This document shows, in pieces, positions 1 to 8,673 of a stretch of 64,000 nucleotides of DNA. Below the pieces are notes generated by a model that saw only the letters and a list, made by a program, of their open reading frames with translations, had not been told where the DNA came from and did no database searches. Both the position numbers and the translations under genes were made by a program. Position 1 is the stretch's first letter; each line of letters opens with the position of its first letter. Origin of the DNA: Nitrospirales bacterium (GTDB lineage Bacteria > Nitrospirota > Nitrospiria > Nitrospirales > UBA8639); the NCBI GenBank assembly GCA_031315865.1, contig JALDRJ010000002.1, positions 2,826,001 to 2,890,000 of the forward strand, read 5' to 3'.

Positions 1-1
1 T

Positions 2-187
2 TCACGTCTTGAATATGGTCTCTCCCGGGTTGACGTGCTCTCTTTCATTCGCGAAGTGGCTGACGGATCGAATGCAGGATTCTCGGTATGGATCGAGGTT
101 CAATCCATCGACATTGGCGAGCGTCTCATGAGAGTGAACAGTGAAGCGGGCTTGGCAAGTCAGAGAGAACGGAATACGAACATATAA
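2..187 (+). CDS. 3' end of an unrecognised gene (partial)
   Basis: An open frame enters from the left edge and ends at the TAA at 185-187, giving 61 residues of a C-terminus. I do not recognise the family. The tail is polar and ends in a basic, Gln/Asn/Arg-rich stretch with no membrane segment. The next gene starts about 20 bases later on the same strand, so it probably belongs to the same sugar-modification operon. Only the frame and the stop are visible; codon use resembles the following genes. Confidence 0.5.
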   Translation, partial: SRLEYGLSRVDVLSFIREVADGSNAGFSVWIEVQSIDIGERLMRVNSEAGLASQRERNTNI

Positions 188-208
188 GCGACTTGTGAGG
201 GGATGAGT

Positions 209-1141
209 ATGAAAGTCCTAGTGACCGGTGGCGCTGGATACATTGGCTCAATATTGGTTCCGGCTTTATTGGAAAAAGGGTATTGCGTAACCGTTCTTGA
301 TAACTTTTTTTACCGTCAGAACAGTCTGATGAATTGCTGCGGAGATCAAAAGTTCGAGGTCGTACGGGGTGATTGTCGGGATGAGCGTCTTTTGTATGAT
401 TTAGTCACTCAGCATGACTGCTTTATTCCGCTCGCCGCATTGGTTGGTGCGCCACTCTGCGATCAAGATCGCTTAGGGGCCCAGTCGATCAATTTCGAAG
501 CGGTTCAACTGCTGTGTAAGCTGCTTTCTCCTTCTCAGATGATGCTGTTTCCCGTGACGAATAGCGGCTATGGCATCGGTGAACAGGGACAGTACTGCAC
601 GGAAGACTCCCCACTACGCCCACTGACCTTATATGGGGAGAGCAAAGTGAAAGCCGAACGGGCCGTGTTGGATCGGGAAGCGAGCATCACGTTTCGCTTG
701 GCGACTGTCTTTGGAGCATCTCCCCGCATGCGGATGGATCTGTTAGTGAACGATTTCGTGTACCGGGCCGTGCATGACCGGGCCGTGACGATTTTCGAGG
801 GACATTTCAAACGTAATTATGTGCATGTCCAAGATGTCGCACGGGCCTTTCTCTTTGGCATTGAGCATTTCGATTCGATGAAAGGCAGATCATACAATTT
901 AGGGTTGGATGAGGCAAACCTTTCGAAAATTGAATTGTGTCAGGCTATTCAAGCGGTATTTCCTCAGTTCGTCTACCTTGAAGCGCCAGTCGGAGAAGAC
1001 CCGGACAAACGGGACTACATCGTGTCGAACGCGCGGATTCTCGAAACGGGGTTTCGCACCCAGTGGTCGTTGGAGGATGGGATTCGGGAGTTAGGGAAGT
1101 GCTTTACCATCTTGCGAAAGAATCAATATGCCAATGTATAG
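209..1141 (+). CDS. NAD-dependent sugar epimerase/dehydratase (extended SDR)
   Basis: This is an extended short-chain dehydrogenase of 310 residues acting on a nucleotide sugar. The N-terminal Rossmann motif TGGAGYIGS binds NAD(P), and the catalytic YxxxK appears as YGESK near residue 147. The C-terminal half has the usual substrate-domain pattern, with NYVHVQDVARAF and a YNLG segment. I chose the ATG at 209 over the one at 203, because the AGGGG at 198-202 abuts the earlier ATG but sits six bases before the later one. Exact substrate and product cannot be read. It opens the heptose-type cluster, so a GDP- or ADP-heptose epimerase/reductase is plausible; it resembles the SDR at 8674. Confidence 0.85.
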   Translation: MKVLVTGGAGYIGSILVPALLEKGYCVTVLDNFFYRQNSLMNCCGDQKFEVVRGDCRDERLLYDLVTQHDCFIPLAALVGAPLCDQDRLGAQSINFEAVQLLCKLLSPSQMMLFPVTNSGYGIGEQGQYCTEDSPLRPLTLYGESKVKAERAVLDREASITFRLATVFGASPRMRMDLLVNDFVYRAVHDRAVTIFEGHFKRNYVHVQDVARAFLFGIEHFDSMKGRSYNLGLDEANLSKIELCQAIQAVFPQFVYLEAPVGEDPDKRDYIVSNARILETGFRTQWSLEDGIRELGKCFTILRKNQYANV

Positions 1142-1150
1142 GGAACAATC

Positions 1151-1894
1151 GTGTATGGCCAACAGACCATGGACGTGGTGATTCTTTGCGGAGGAAAGGG
1201 CAGCCGTTTGCGGCCGCTCGTCTCAGATCGTCCGAAGTCCATGGCCTGCTTGCGAGGACGTCCATTTTTGGAGTGGCAGCTATTGGCGCTTCAGGCGAAA
1301 GGATTCTTCCATGTCGTTCTTTGTACGGGATACATGAAGGAGAGCATTCGAAGCTATTTTGGCGAGGGAGAACGAGTGGGGCTACAGATCAGCTACTCGG
1401 AAGAATATGAAGCAAGGGGAACTGGAGGGGCACTCAAGCAGGCGGTGTCCCATCTCCATGCCGACTCAGCATTGGTGCTCAACGGGGATTCCTGGTGCGA
1501 TGTGGACGTGCATCGATTGGTACAGTTTCATGAGTCTCATGAGGCGAAGGGCACGCTCACCTTGACGACGGTCGCTCAGCCGCAACGGTATGGGCAGGTT
1601 GCTTTGGGTCGTCATGGAGAAATCGAGCGGTTTTGCGAAAAGGAAGAGACCAGGTCGTGCGGACGTATCAACGCCGGCATCTATGTGCTGTCGTATGAAC
1701 TGCTTGCCGCGATTCCTTCCGAGACCCATGTCTCGTTGGAATACGATGTGTTTCCAAACTGGGTAGGGAAGGGGCTTTATGGATATGAGGGCGCGCATAG
1801 ATTTTTTGATATTGGAACTCCCACGTCTTACATTCAAGCTGAACGGGAATTTGAAGACGTGTTTCAAGGACTGAGCGTGGAACATCACGTATGA
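1151..1894 (+). CDS. sugar-1-phosphate nucleotidyltransferase, HddC-like
   Basis: This 247-residue protein belongs to the NTP-transferase family that couples a sugar 1-phosphate to a nucleotide. The signature GGKGSRLRPL with the following RPKSM lysine lies near residues 14-30, and the metal-binding LNGDSWCD is near residue 115. Size and pattern match D-glycero-alpha-D-manno-heptose 1-phosphate guanylyltransferase (HddC), and the HddA-like kinase and GmhA-like isomerase downstream support that. A generic mannose- or glucose-1-phosphate transferase remains possible. The start is a GTG with AGGGA seven bases upstream; an ATG six codons later is an alternative. Confidence 0.8.
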   Translation: MYGQQTMDVVILCGGKGSRLRPLVSDRPKSMACLRGRPFLEWQLLALQAKGFFHVVLCTGYMKESIRSYFGEGERVGLQISYSEEYEARGTGGALKQAVSHLHADSALVLNGDSWCDVDVHRLVQFHESHEAKGTLTLTTVAQPQRYGQVALGRHGEIERFCEKEETRSCGRINAGIYVLSYELLAAIPSETHVSLEYDVFPNWVGKGLYGYEGAHRFFDIGTPTSYIQAEREFEDVFQGLSVEHHV

Positions 1895-1904
1895 AGGCAC
1901 CAGT

Positions 1905-3113
1905 ATGAACTGTAGAATTTGCCATTCGAAGGATTTAGATCTCGCCATCGATCTTCAAGATCAGCCATGGTGCAACCATTTTTTACGCGTGGACGAAATC
2001 GGGACTGAACCGTTTTATCCCCTGCGAGTCGTGTATTGCCACGCCTGTCATACTCCACAGCTTGACTATACCGTGCCCAAGGAAGTGATGTTCGGAAATC
2101 ACACGTATTTGTCCGGTGTGACTCGCACGCTCAACGCACATTTTCAGGCTGTCGCGCAATGTGTGGATGACAGTTTTTGTAAACACCTCCAGCACAAGCG
2201 AGTGTTGGATATCGGGTCCAATGACGGGACGCAGCTCAAACACTATCAAGAGCTCGGGTATGACGTGCTCGGCATCGAATCGTCGAAGGGGACGGCTGAC
2301 ATCGCAACACAAGCAGGTATAGAAACGATTCATGCCTTTGCCGATGGGGATCTTTTGAGAGGCCTGCCGCATCAATTTCATGTCATCAATGCCGCCGGCG
2401 TGTTTTTCCATTTAGAAGAACTGCATTCGATAACGGATGGAATCCGTGCAGCGTTGCACCCTGACGGAGTCTTCGTCGTGCAATTTCTCTACATGAAACA
2501 AATCGTCGACAACATGGCGTTCGATCAAATCTATCATGAGCATTTGCTGTACTATAATCTTGAGACCATCGAGACCCTATTGAACATGCATGGGTTATCC
2601 ATGTTCGATGGGTATCTTTCTCCTATCCATGGCGGCTCGATCATCGGGTTTGTCGGACCAACTGGGAAACGGGAACCTTCTCAACGATTGCAGAAACTTC
2701 GGCAGGAGGAAACCGTTCAACACAGCAATCAGTTTTCCACGTATCAGACATTCGCCGAACAGATTCAATGCATGAAATCCTCCAATCAGGAGTTTCTTCA
2801 CGCGGCGAAAGACCGGGGGCTGACCATTTACGGATTTGGAGCCCCGGTCAAGGGGAACACGCTGTTAAATTATTTTGAAATTGGCCCTGCGCACCTGGAC
2901 TGTTTAGTGGAAAAGAATGCGTTGCGCCGTGGGCTGTACTCTCCGGGCCAGTATATCCCCATCGTCATGGAAGACGAACTCGCTCATCCGCCCGACATGT
3001 ATTATGTCCTGGCATGGAATTTCAAGGAAGAAATTCTGGCCAATAACCGAAAACTGATCGAGCAGGGTGTCGAGTTCTATTTCCCGATCGATCCCAGGCC
3101 CGTTCTCGCATGA
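1905..3113 (+). CDS. sugar C-methyltransferase with N-terminal zinc cluster (TylCIII/NovU type)
   Basis: A three-domain, 402-residue SAM-dependent methyltransferase of the type that puts a methyl branch on the carbon of a keto-sugar nucleotide. Two CxxC pairs (CRIC at residues 3-6 and CHAC near 47-50) form the N-terminal zinc site. The SAM motif VLDIGSNDGTQ is near residue 100 and the family's EHLLYYNL near 212. The C-terminal domain carries the typical FGAPVKGNTLLNY. The substrate would be a 4-keto sugar made by a neighbouring dehydratase. It ends in a 4-base ATGA overlap with the next gene, so translation is probably coupled. Confidence 0.9.
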   Translation: MNCRICHSKDLDLAIDLQDQPWCNHFLRVDEIGTEPFYPLRVVYCHACHTPQLDYTVPKEVMFGNHTYLSGVTRTLNAHFQAVAQCVDDSFCKHLQHKRVLDIGSNDGTQLKHYQELGYDVLGIESSKGTADIATQAGIETIHAFADGDLLRGLPHQFHVINAAGVFFHLEELHSITDGIRAALHPDGVFVVQFLYMKQIVDNMAFDQIYHEHLLYYNLETIETLLNMHGLSMFDGYLSPIHGGSIIGFVGPTGKREPSQRLQKLRQEETVQHSNQFSTYQTFAEQIQCMKSSNQEFLHAAKDRGLTIYGFGAPVKGNTLLNYFEIGPAHLDCLVEKNALRRGLYSPGQYIPIVMEDELAHPPDMYYVLAWNFKEEILANNRKLIEQGVEFYFPIDPRPVLA

Positions 3114-4045
3114 AGATTCTCGTCACCGGCGCGACAGGATTTCTTGGGCAGACGTTGTGTCGCCACTTATCCGATGCCGGTCATATGGTCGTGGGGTTGG
3201 GGTCGAAGGATGCCGACCTGACCGACGCAACGAGTCTCTTGCGCTATAACCAGCATCGTTATGATTATGTGTATCATCTGGCGGCTTGGACTCAGGCGGG
3301 AGACTTTTGTCTGCGGCATCCGGGCGAACAATGGATTAAAAATCAACAGATCAACACCACCGTGCTCGCGTGGTGGCGTGACTGTCAATTTCAGGCCAAA
3401 ATGGTCGGAATTGGGACCAGCTGTTCCTACGCGCCTCATCTGGCTACCACCGAAGAGTCCTACCTTCAGGGAATGCCGATCGACAGTTTGCTGGCCTATG
3501 CCATGACTAAGCGAATGTTGTATGTCGGGTTACAAGCCATTCAACGTCAATACGGTGGTTCATTCGTCTATGTCGTGCCCTCCACTCTTTACGGACCCGG
3601 GTACCATACCGATGAACGGCAATTGCATTTCATCTTTGATTTGATCAGAAAAATTCTTCGCGGAAAGTATCATGGAGAGCCGGTCGTCTTATGGGGCGAT
3701 GGCGAGCAAACCCGGGAGCTCATCTACTTGGAGGATTTTGTTCATTGCCTCCTCGACGTGGGTGAACGGTGTGAGAACGACATCATCAATATCGGGACCG
3801 GTGAAGCAAGGAGCATCAAGTATTTCGCGAACAAAATTTGTGAGTATGTGGGATATCCATTTGAACGCGTTCAGTTTGATCCTGCGAAGTACGTGGGAGC
3901 ACGGTCAAAATTTTTGAATATCGACAAGTTGAAAAAACACATTCCTCAACTCAGCTTTACGAAGCTCGAAGCGGGTTTGGCCAAGACGATCGATTGGTTT
4001 CACGCGCAGAAGGGGTGGGAGAAATCCATAGGGATGGAAGGCTAA
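3110..4045 (+). CDS. NAD-dependent epimerase/reductase, GDP-L-fucose synthase-like
   Basis: This extended SDR of 311 residues has the N-terminal TGATGFLGQ NAD(P) motif and the YAMTK active-site tyrosine and lysine near residue 137. The arrangement GIGTSCSYAP followed by YAMTK, with a following VVPSTLYGPG segment, resembles GDP-L-fucose synthase and related GDP-sugar epimerase-reductases. In this context it could act on a GDP-4-keto-heptose or deoxysugar rather than on fucose itself. It overlaps the methyltransferase stop by four bases and is followed after seven bases by the GHMP kinase. Confidence 0.8.
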   Translation: MKILVTGATGFLGQTLCRHLSDAGHMVVGLGSKDADLTDATSLLRYNQHRYDYVYHLAAWTQAGDFCLRHPGEQWIKNQQINTTVLAWWRDCQFQAKMVGIGTSCSYAPHLATTEESYLQGMPIDSLLAYAMTKRMLYVGLQAIQRQYGGSFVYVVPSTLYGPGYHTDERQLHFIFDLIRKILRGKYHGEPVVLWGDGEQTRELIYLEDFVHCLLDVGERCENDIINIGTGEARSIKYFANKICEYVGYPFERVQFDPAKYVGARSKFLNIDKLKKHIPQLSFTKLEAGLAKTIDWFHAQKGWEKSIGMEG

Positions 4046-4052
4046 GCATCCG

Positions 4053-5042
4053 ATGATTATCACTCAAACGCCGGTGCGAATCAGTTTCTTCGGCGGGGGA
4101 ACTGACTATCCAGAACATTTTGACAAGTATGGTGGCGCCACATTGGGAGCTTCCATCGATAAGTACACCACCATCTCCGTGACGCCACTCACCAAGTTTT
4201 TCGATCATCGAATTCGTATCAGTTATTCTCAGATGGAATTGTGCGGTTCGATCGATGAGATTCGGCACCCATCCGTTCGAGAATGTCTGCGGTATGTCCA
4301 CATCGATGGCGGGGTCGAAATGAGCGTCGTCAATGATCTGCCCGCTCGAACAGGTCTCGGGTCGTCCTCGTCTTTTACGGTCGGTCTCCTGCATGCCCTT
4401 CATGCCTTTAAAGGTGAATTAGTCAGTACGGAGCAGCTCGCCCGCGAAAGTGTGTACGTTGAACGCGAACTGATTAAGGAACGGGTCGGTTTGCAGGATC
4501 AATACACCTGTGCGTTGGGAGGAGTCGTCAATCTGGAGTTTCGTGATGGCGGCAAAGTTGTCGTGAATCCACTGATCGTTCAGAAAGAGCGTCTTCATGC
4601 CCTCGAAGAACGGCTGCTCTTGTTCTATACCGGCTTGCAGAGGAATGCTCACGATATTCTTGAGCATCAAATTTCCCGGACGGCAAAAGGAGAGGTCGTT
4701 TCTCAACTCATCCACATGCAGGCGCTGGTCGAAGATGGTGCGCGGATACTCTGTAACGGTCGCGACCTGCGGGAATTTGGAGAGTTATTGCACGAAAGTT
4801 GGACGTATAAACGACAGCTTTCCGAGGCCGTGAGTAATCCCTTGATCGATGAGGCTTATGAACATGCTCGTGGTGCGGGCGCGGTAGGGGGGAAATTGCT
4901 GGGCGCAGGCGGCGGAGGATTTTTATTGTTGTATGTCGAACCGTACAATCATGAATCTGTCCGGCAGGCCCTGGCGAGCATGCTGGAGGTGAATTTTCAT
5001 TTTGAAGACCAAGGTTCCCGTTTGATTTTCTACCGGCCATGA
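4053..5042 (+). CDS. GHMP kinase, D-glycero-alpha-D-manno-heptose 7-phosphate kinase-like (HddA)
   Basis: A 329-residue GHMP-family sugar kinase. The N-terminal RISFFGGGTDYPEHF is the mark of the HddA/FKP-like branch. The ATP-binding motif TGLGSSSSF lies near residue 100 and the third motif GAGGGGFLLLY near residue 290. HddA phosphorylates heptose 7-phosphate at C1 on the way to GDP-heptose. The isomerase gene follows directly and an HddC-like transferase lies upstream. No GmhB-type phosphatase, which the route needs, is seen in the window. Confidence 0.87.
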   Translation: MIITQTPVRISFFGGGTDYPEHFDKYGGATLGASIDKYTTISVTPLTKFFDHRIRISYSQMELCGSIDEIRHPSVRECLRYVHIDGGVEMSVVNDLPARTGLGSSSSFTVGLLHALHAFKGELVSTEQLARESVYVERELIKERVGLQDQYTCALGGVVNLEFRDGGKVVVNPLIVQKERLHALEERLLLFYTGLQRNAHDILEHQISRTAKGEVVSQLIHMQALVEDGARILCNGRDLREFGELLHESWTYKRQLSEAVSNPLIDEAYEHARGAGAVGGKLLGAGGGGFLLLYVEPYNHESVRQALASMLEVNFHFEDQGSRLIFYRP

Positions 5043-5138
5043 ATCAGAAATTCTCTGAGATTGTTTGTGATGTGTACCGGTGGAGGCTTGTTGGTCTGGA
5101 TATTGCTTGATATTGGCTCAGAGTCGTGAAGGCAGAGA

Positions 5139-5816
5139 ATGACCGCAACACTATCCAAGGACCTCAATGTGACCATCAAACGAAAACATGCGACGAACGA
5201 TGCACGGTTCTTAGAGCATTATTTCTCTCAATACCGGAAGGCCTTGGAAGAAATGGATGTGTCAAGACAATTGGTCGAGCTGAAAGACATGATGGTGCAT
5301 GCTGAGAGAATCGACAAGAAAGTGATCATCGTTGGCAACGGCGGAAGCGCTGCCATCGCGAGCCATTGTTCGATCGATTTGAATAAGGTCGCGGGAATTC
5401 GTTGCATGACCTTTAACGAGGCCTCCCTGATTACTTGTCTGGCGAACGATTATGGGTACGAGTCCTGGGTCGCCAAAGCCCTTGAATTTCATGCCCAAAA
5501 AGAGGATGTCGTTGTTTTGATCAGTTCCAGCGGGAAGTCACCGAATATGATTCGTGGCGCCGAGTACGCACGTCGTCTCGGGGCCAAGCTCGTGACGTTT
5601 ACGGGCTTTTCAAAGAACAACCCTTTAAAGGTTCTCGGGCATATCAACTTTTGGATGAATAGTAAAGACTACAATATGATCGAATGCTTTCATCAGCTCT
5701 GGCTGTTGTCCGTTTGCGATCTGATCGCAGAAACCCGTCAAGAACGAATCCAACCTTCCTTGCGAGCGCTACCCAATACGCACCCGGTTTCCCCCACTGT
5801 TCCTACCGCGGCATAA
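5139..5816 (+). CDS. SIS-domain phosphoheptose isomerase, GmhA-like
   Basis: A 225-residue SIS-domain protein that would convert sedoheptulose 7-phosphate to D-glycero-manno-heptose 7-phosphate. The phosphosugar loop VGNGGSAAIASH sits near residue 66, the second loop ISSSGKSPN near 130, and an ECFHQLW segment near 180 fits the GmhA catalytic histidine helix. It has a slightly longer N-terminus and C-terminal tail than E. coli GmhA (192 aa). It follows the kinase by 96 bases and is probably co-transcribed. Confidence is high for the SIS isomerase family and moderate for the heptose substrate. Confidence 0.83.
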   Translation: MTATLSKDLNVTIKRKHATNDARFLEHYFSQYRKALEEMDVSRQLVELKDMMVHAERIDKKVIIVGNGGSAAIASHCSIDLNKVAGIRCMTFNEASLITCLANDYGYESWVAKALEFHAQKEDVVVLISSSGKSPNMIRGAEYARRLGAKLVTFTGFSKNNPLKVLGHINFWMNSKDYNMIECFHQLWLLSVCDLIAETRQERIQPSLRALPNTHPVSPTVPTAA

Positions 5817-6045
5817 CTGCTGAATTTGTTGACAGTATCGTCAGGGGCTTGACGCGACGTTCCGTCGAATTGACGGATGGTTGATATATTCTTGGGCATT
5901 TCTTGCCTTTTTCCTTTCTCGAATACCAAAAACGATGAGTAGTTTGAGGGTCTGATATTTGCAGAATCTTCGTGTATATGGATTTCGTGAATGTGATGGA
6001 GTTGTCGGTGTGAAGAGTGAACGGGTGTCCTGTAATGAACAAATC
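5817..6045. other. 229-base gap in the heptose cluster
   Basis: There is no convincing gene here. It holds a small hairpin (CGACG and CGTCG around a 3-base loop, near 5855-5868) and an AT-rich stretch, but I could not fit a well-spaced sigma-70 promoter. The frame of the next gene stays open through the second half from a TTG at 5959, but that part does not resemble an epimerase N-terminus. Confidence 0.4.
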
Positions 6046-7089
6046 ATGAGGCGTATTCTTGTTACGGGAGGGGCGGGCTTTATCGGCAGTCATCTTGTCG
6101 ACCGCTTGATTCACGATGGGCATCATGTATGGGTTCTGGATAATTTTTCAACGGGAAGGCCTGAAAACCTGGCTCATCTCTCTGGTCATCCACGCTTGTC
6201 GGTCTCTCAGGGCGACGTGACGGATCGGAAGGTTGTCGATGAGGTGATGACGGACATCCATTGGGTCTTCCATCTGGCTTCGCTGGCTGACATCGTGCCT
6301 TCCATGGTGAACCCCTTAACCTACTATCACGCCAATGTGTCCGGGACAGCCACCGTCGTGGAAAGCGCTCGTCAGGCCGGTATTCAACGATTCGTCTATA
6401 CGGCGTCTTCTTCCTGTTATGGCCTCCCTGATGTGTATCCAACTCCAGAGACTGCCGAGATCCGGCCACAATACCCGTATGCCTTAACAAAAAACCTTGG
6501 CGAGCAAATCGTGATGCATTGGGCTCAGACATATGGGCTGCCTGTCGTATCGCTTCGTCTCTTTAATGTGTATGGACCGCGGGCGCGCACATCGGGAACA
6601 TATGGGGCGGTCTTTGGCGTGTTTTTAGCGCAAAAACTCGCTCGAAAACCGTTTACGGTGATCGGTGACGGTACCCAAACGCGTGACTTTACGTATGTGA
6701 CGGACGTTGTGGATGCGTTCGTGAAAGCTGCCGAATCGCAGTGTGCCGAGGAAATTTTTAACATTGGCTCGGGTGGGACCTATAGCATCAATCATTTAGT
6801 CGATCTGTTGCGAGGTCCCGTCGTGCACATTCCCAAACGCCCGGGAGAGCCGGATTGCACGTTCGCCAGTATTGAAAAAGCGAGGAGCATGTTGAATTGG
6901 ACTCCAACGATGACGTTTGAAGAAGGCGTTAGCGTCATGCTGCAGCATATACAGGCTTGGGAAAAGGCGCCGGTCTGGGACCCTGAATCGATCGCGGTAG
7001 CCTCGGCGGACTGGTTTCGCTATCTCGGTCGAGGCACGACTGAATTAGCCAATTGTGGGGGGCAGGTGTGGGTCGAATCGCGATATTGA
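6046..7089 (+). CDS. NAD-dependent nucleotide-sugar epimerase (UDP-glucose 4-epimerase-like)
   Basis: An extended SDR of 347 residues. TGGAGFIGSHLVD at the N-terminus binds NAD, TASSSCYG holds the catalytic Ser/Thr and YALTK the Tyr and Lys. The C-terminal half has RDFTYVTDVVDAF and FNIGSG, typical of GalE/UDP-glucuronate decarboxylase relatives. The ORF is open from a TTG at 5959, but the ATG at 6046 places the Rossmann motif at the usual distance from the N-terminus, so I chose it although its ribosome binding site is weak. It overlaps the following gene. The substrate is not determined. Confidence 0.85.
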   Translation: MRRILVTGGAGFIGSHLVDRLIHDGHHVWVLDNFSTGRPENLAHLSGHPRLSVSQGDVTDRKVVDEVMTDIHWVFHLASLADIVPSMVNPLTYYHANVSGTATVVESARQAGIQRFVYTASSSCYGLPDVYPTPETAEIRPQYPYALTKNLGEQIVMHWAQTYGLPVVSLRLFNVYGPRARTSGTYGAVFGVFLAQKLARKPFTVIGDGTQTRDFTYVTDVVDAFVKAAESQCAEEIFNIGSGGTYSINHLVDLLRGPVVHIPKRPGEPDCTFASIEKARSMLNWTPTMTFEEGVSVMLQHIQAWEKAPVWDPESIAVASADWFRYLGRGTTELANCGGQVWVESRY

Positions 7090-8603
7090 GCAAAACTCGT
7101 TCGCTTGAAGATTTGTCGGCACTTCTCGATGAAGCACGCCTGCAAGGAAAAACGATCGTCCATTGTCACGGAGTGTTCGATTTGCTGCATGTCGGACATA
7201 TCCGGCATTTGGAGGAAGCGAAAGCGCTCGGTGATGTCCTGATCGTCACGGTCACTCCCGATTGCTACGTCAATAAAGGCCCTCATCGTCCCGCGTTCCA
7301 ACAGGACTTGCGAATCGAAAGCATAGCGGCGTTGGATGCCGTCGATTATGTCGCGGTCAATCGTTGGGAAACCGCGGAAAATGCGATCAAAATATTGAAA
7401 CCGGACATTTATGTGAAGGGCCCTGACTATGGTCAAGGACGCCCGGACTTAACCGGTGGATTGTCGAAAGAAGAAGACGCGGTTGAATCAGTTGGAGGGC
7501 GGCTGGAGATCACCAATACGGTCCAATACAGTTCGACCAGTTTGCTGAATCGGTACGTTCCCTTGTTTCCCCCTGACATGAATGGCTGGTTGGGAGAGTT
7601 TCGCGACGAGTATACGTCCGGAGAGATATTGGACTATCTGGAGCGACTACGCGAACTTCGCGTGGTGGTCATTGGCGAGGCCATTATCGATGAATATGTC
7701 TATTGTAATGCGCTCGGCAAGTCATCGAAAGAACCGATATTGGCGATGCAGTTCGATTCCAAGGAAAAACATCTGGGCGGCAGTTTAGCGATTGCCAATC
7801 ATCTGGCTGATTTCTGCGGGGAAGTCAGGCTAGTGACCTATTTAGGGACTATTCATCCGCACGAACGATTCATCCGGGAGAATCTCAAGCCCAATGTCCA
7901 GCCAGAGTTTGTGATGAAGTCTGGCTCATCCACGATCGTCAAACGTCGATTTATCGAGCAATATCAATTCTCCAAATTGTTCGAAGTCTATGAGATGAAC
8001 GATGCCTTCCTGACGCCACACGAGCATGCACAATTGAGCGAGATCCTAGCGAAAGAACTGGCCCATGGTGATGTCGCTATGGTGGCGGATTTCGGGCACG
8101 GACTTTTATCCCCGGAGGCCATTCGCATGGTCGAAAGCCGGGCGCGATTTTTGGCCGTCAACACGCAAATCAACGCTGCGAATCTGGGTTACCACACGAT
8201 TTCGAGATACCGGAAAGCTGATTATATTTCCATTCAGGAAAAAGAGATACGAGTGGATCGGCGGGACCCGCGCGGGAAGCTCAATCCTCTCGTCGAATCC
8301 TTATCGAGGGAGTTGCAATGTCCATCGGTGATGGTGACGCAGGGAAATAAAGGCACCTTGCTGTACCAGCAAGGCCAAGGGTTTTTCGAAAGTCCCTCGT
8401 TGGCGACTAAAGTCGTCGACCGCGTGGGGGCGGGGGATGCGCTCTTCGCTTTGACCGCCCCATGTGTGGCGATGGGAGTTCCAGCGGATGTGGTCGGATT
8501 TATCGGAAACTTGGCGGGAGCGCAAGCGGTTATGACCGTCGGAAATAGTCGAGCCCTGGACCGTGTTCAACTTCTGCGAAGTGTGGAGTCGCTGTTGAAG
8601 TAA
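7068..8603 (+). CDS. bifunctional heptose adenylyltransferase-kinase, HldE-like with reversed domain order
   Basis: This 511-residue protein fuses the two activities of HldE, but in the opposite order to E. coli HldE. The N-terminal third is a nucleotidyltransferase of the cytidylyltransferase fold with HGVFDLLHVGH (HxGH at residues 41-44) and a VKGPDY segment. From about residue 200 it is a PfkB/ribokinase-type kinase, ending with VGAGDALFA near residue 450, the catalytic-base motif. The likely role is phosphorylation of heptose 7-phosphate at C1 and nucleotidyl transfer. I start it at the GTG at 7068, preceded by a G-rich site at 7056-7062; the frame is open from a TTG at 7053. It overlaps the epimerase by 22 bases. 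Confidence 0.85.
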   Translation: MGRIAILSKTRSLEDLSALLDEARLQGKTIVHCHGVFDLLHVGHIRHLEEAKALGDVLIVTVTPDCYVNKGPHRPAFQQDLRIESIAALDAVDYVAVNRWETAENAIKILKPDIYVKGPDYGQGRPDLTGGLSKEEDAVESVGGRLEITNTVQYSSTSLLNRYVPLFPPDMNGWLGEFRDEYTSGEILDYLERLRELRVVVIGEAIIDEYVYCNALGKSSKEPILAMQFDSKEKHLGGSLAIANHLADFCGEVRLVTYLGTIHPHERFIRENLKPNVQPEFVMKSGSSTIVKRRFIEQYQFSKLFEVYEMNDAFLTPHEHAQLSEILAKELAHGDVAMVADFGHGLLSPEAIRMVESRARFLAVNTQINAANLGYHTISRYRKADYISIQEKEIRVDRRDPRGKLNPLVESLSRELQCPSVMVTQGNKGTLLYQQGQGFFESPSLATKVVDRVGAGDALFALTAPCVAMGVPADVVGFIGNLAGAQAVMTVGNSRALDRVQLLRSVESLLK

Positions 8604-8673
8604 AATACGAGAACGCCGCTTACAGCATTTTCAAACAGACTTTGAAACACAACGGCGTTGCCGAATTGGAGCG

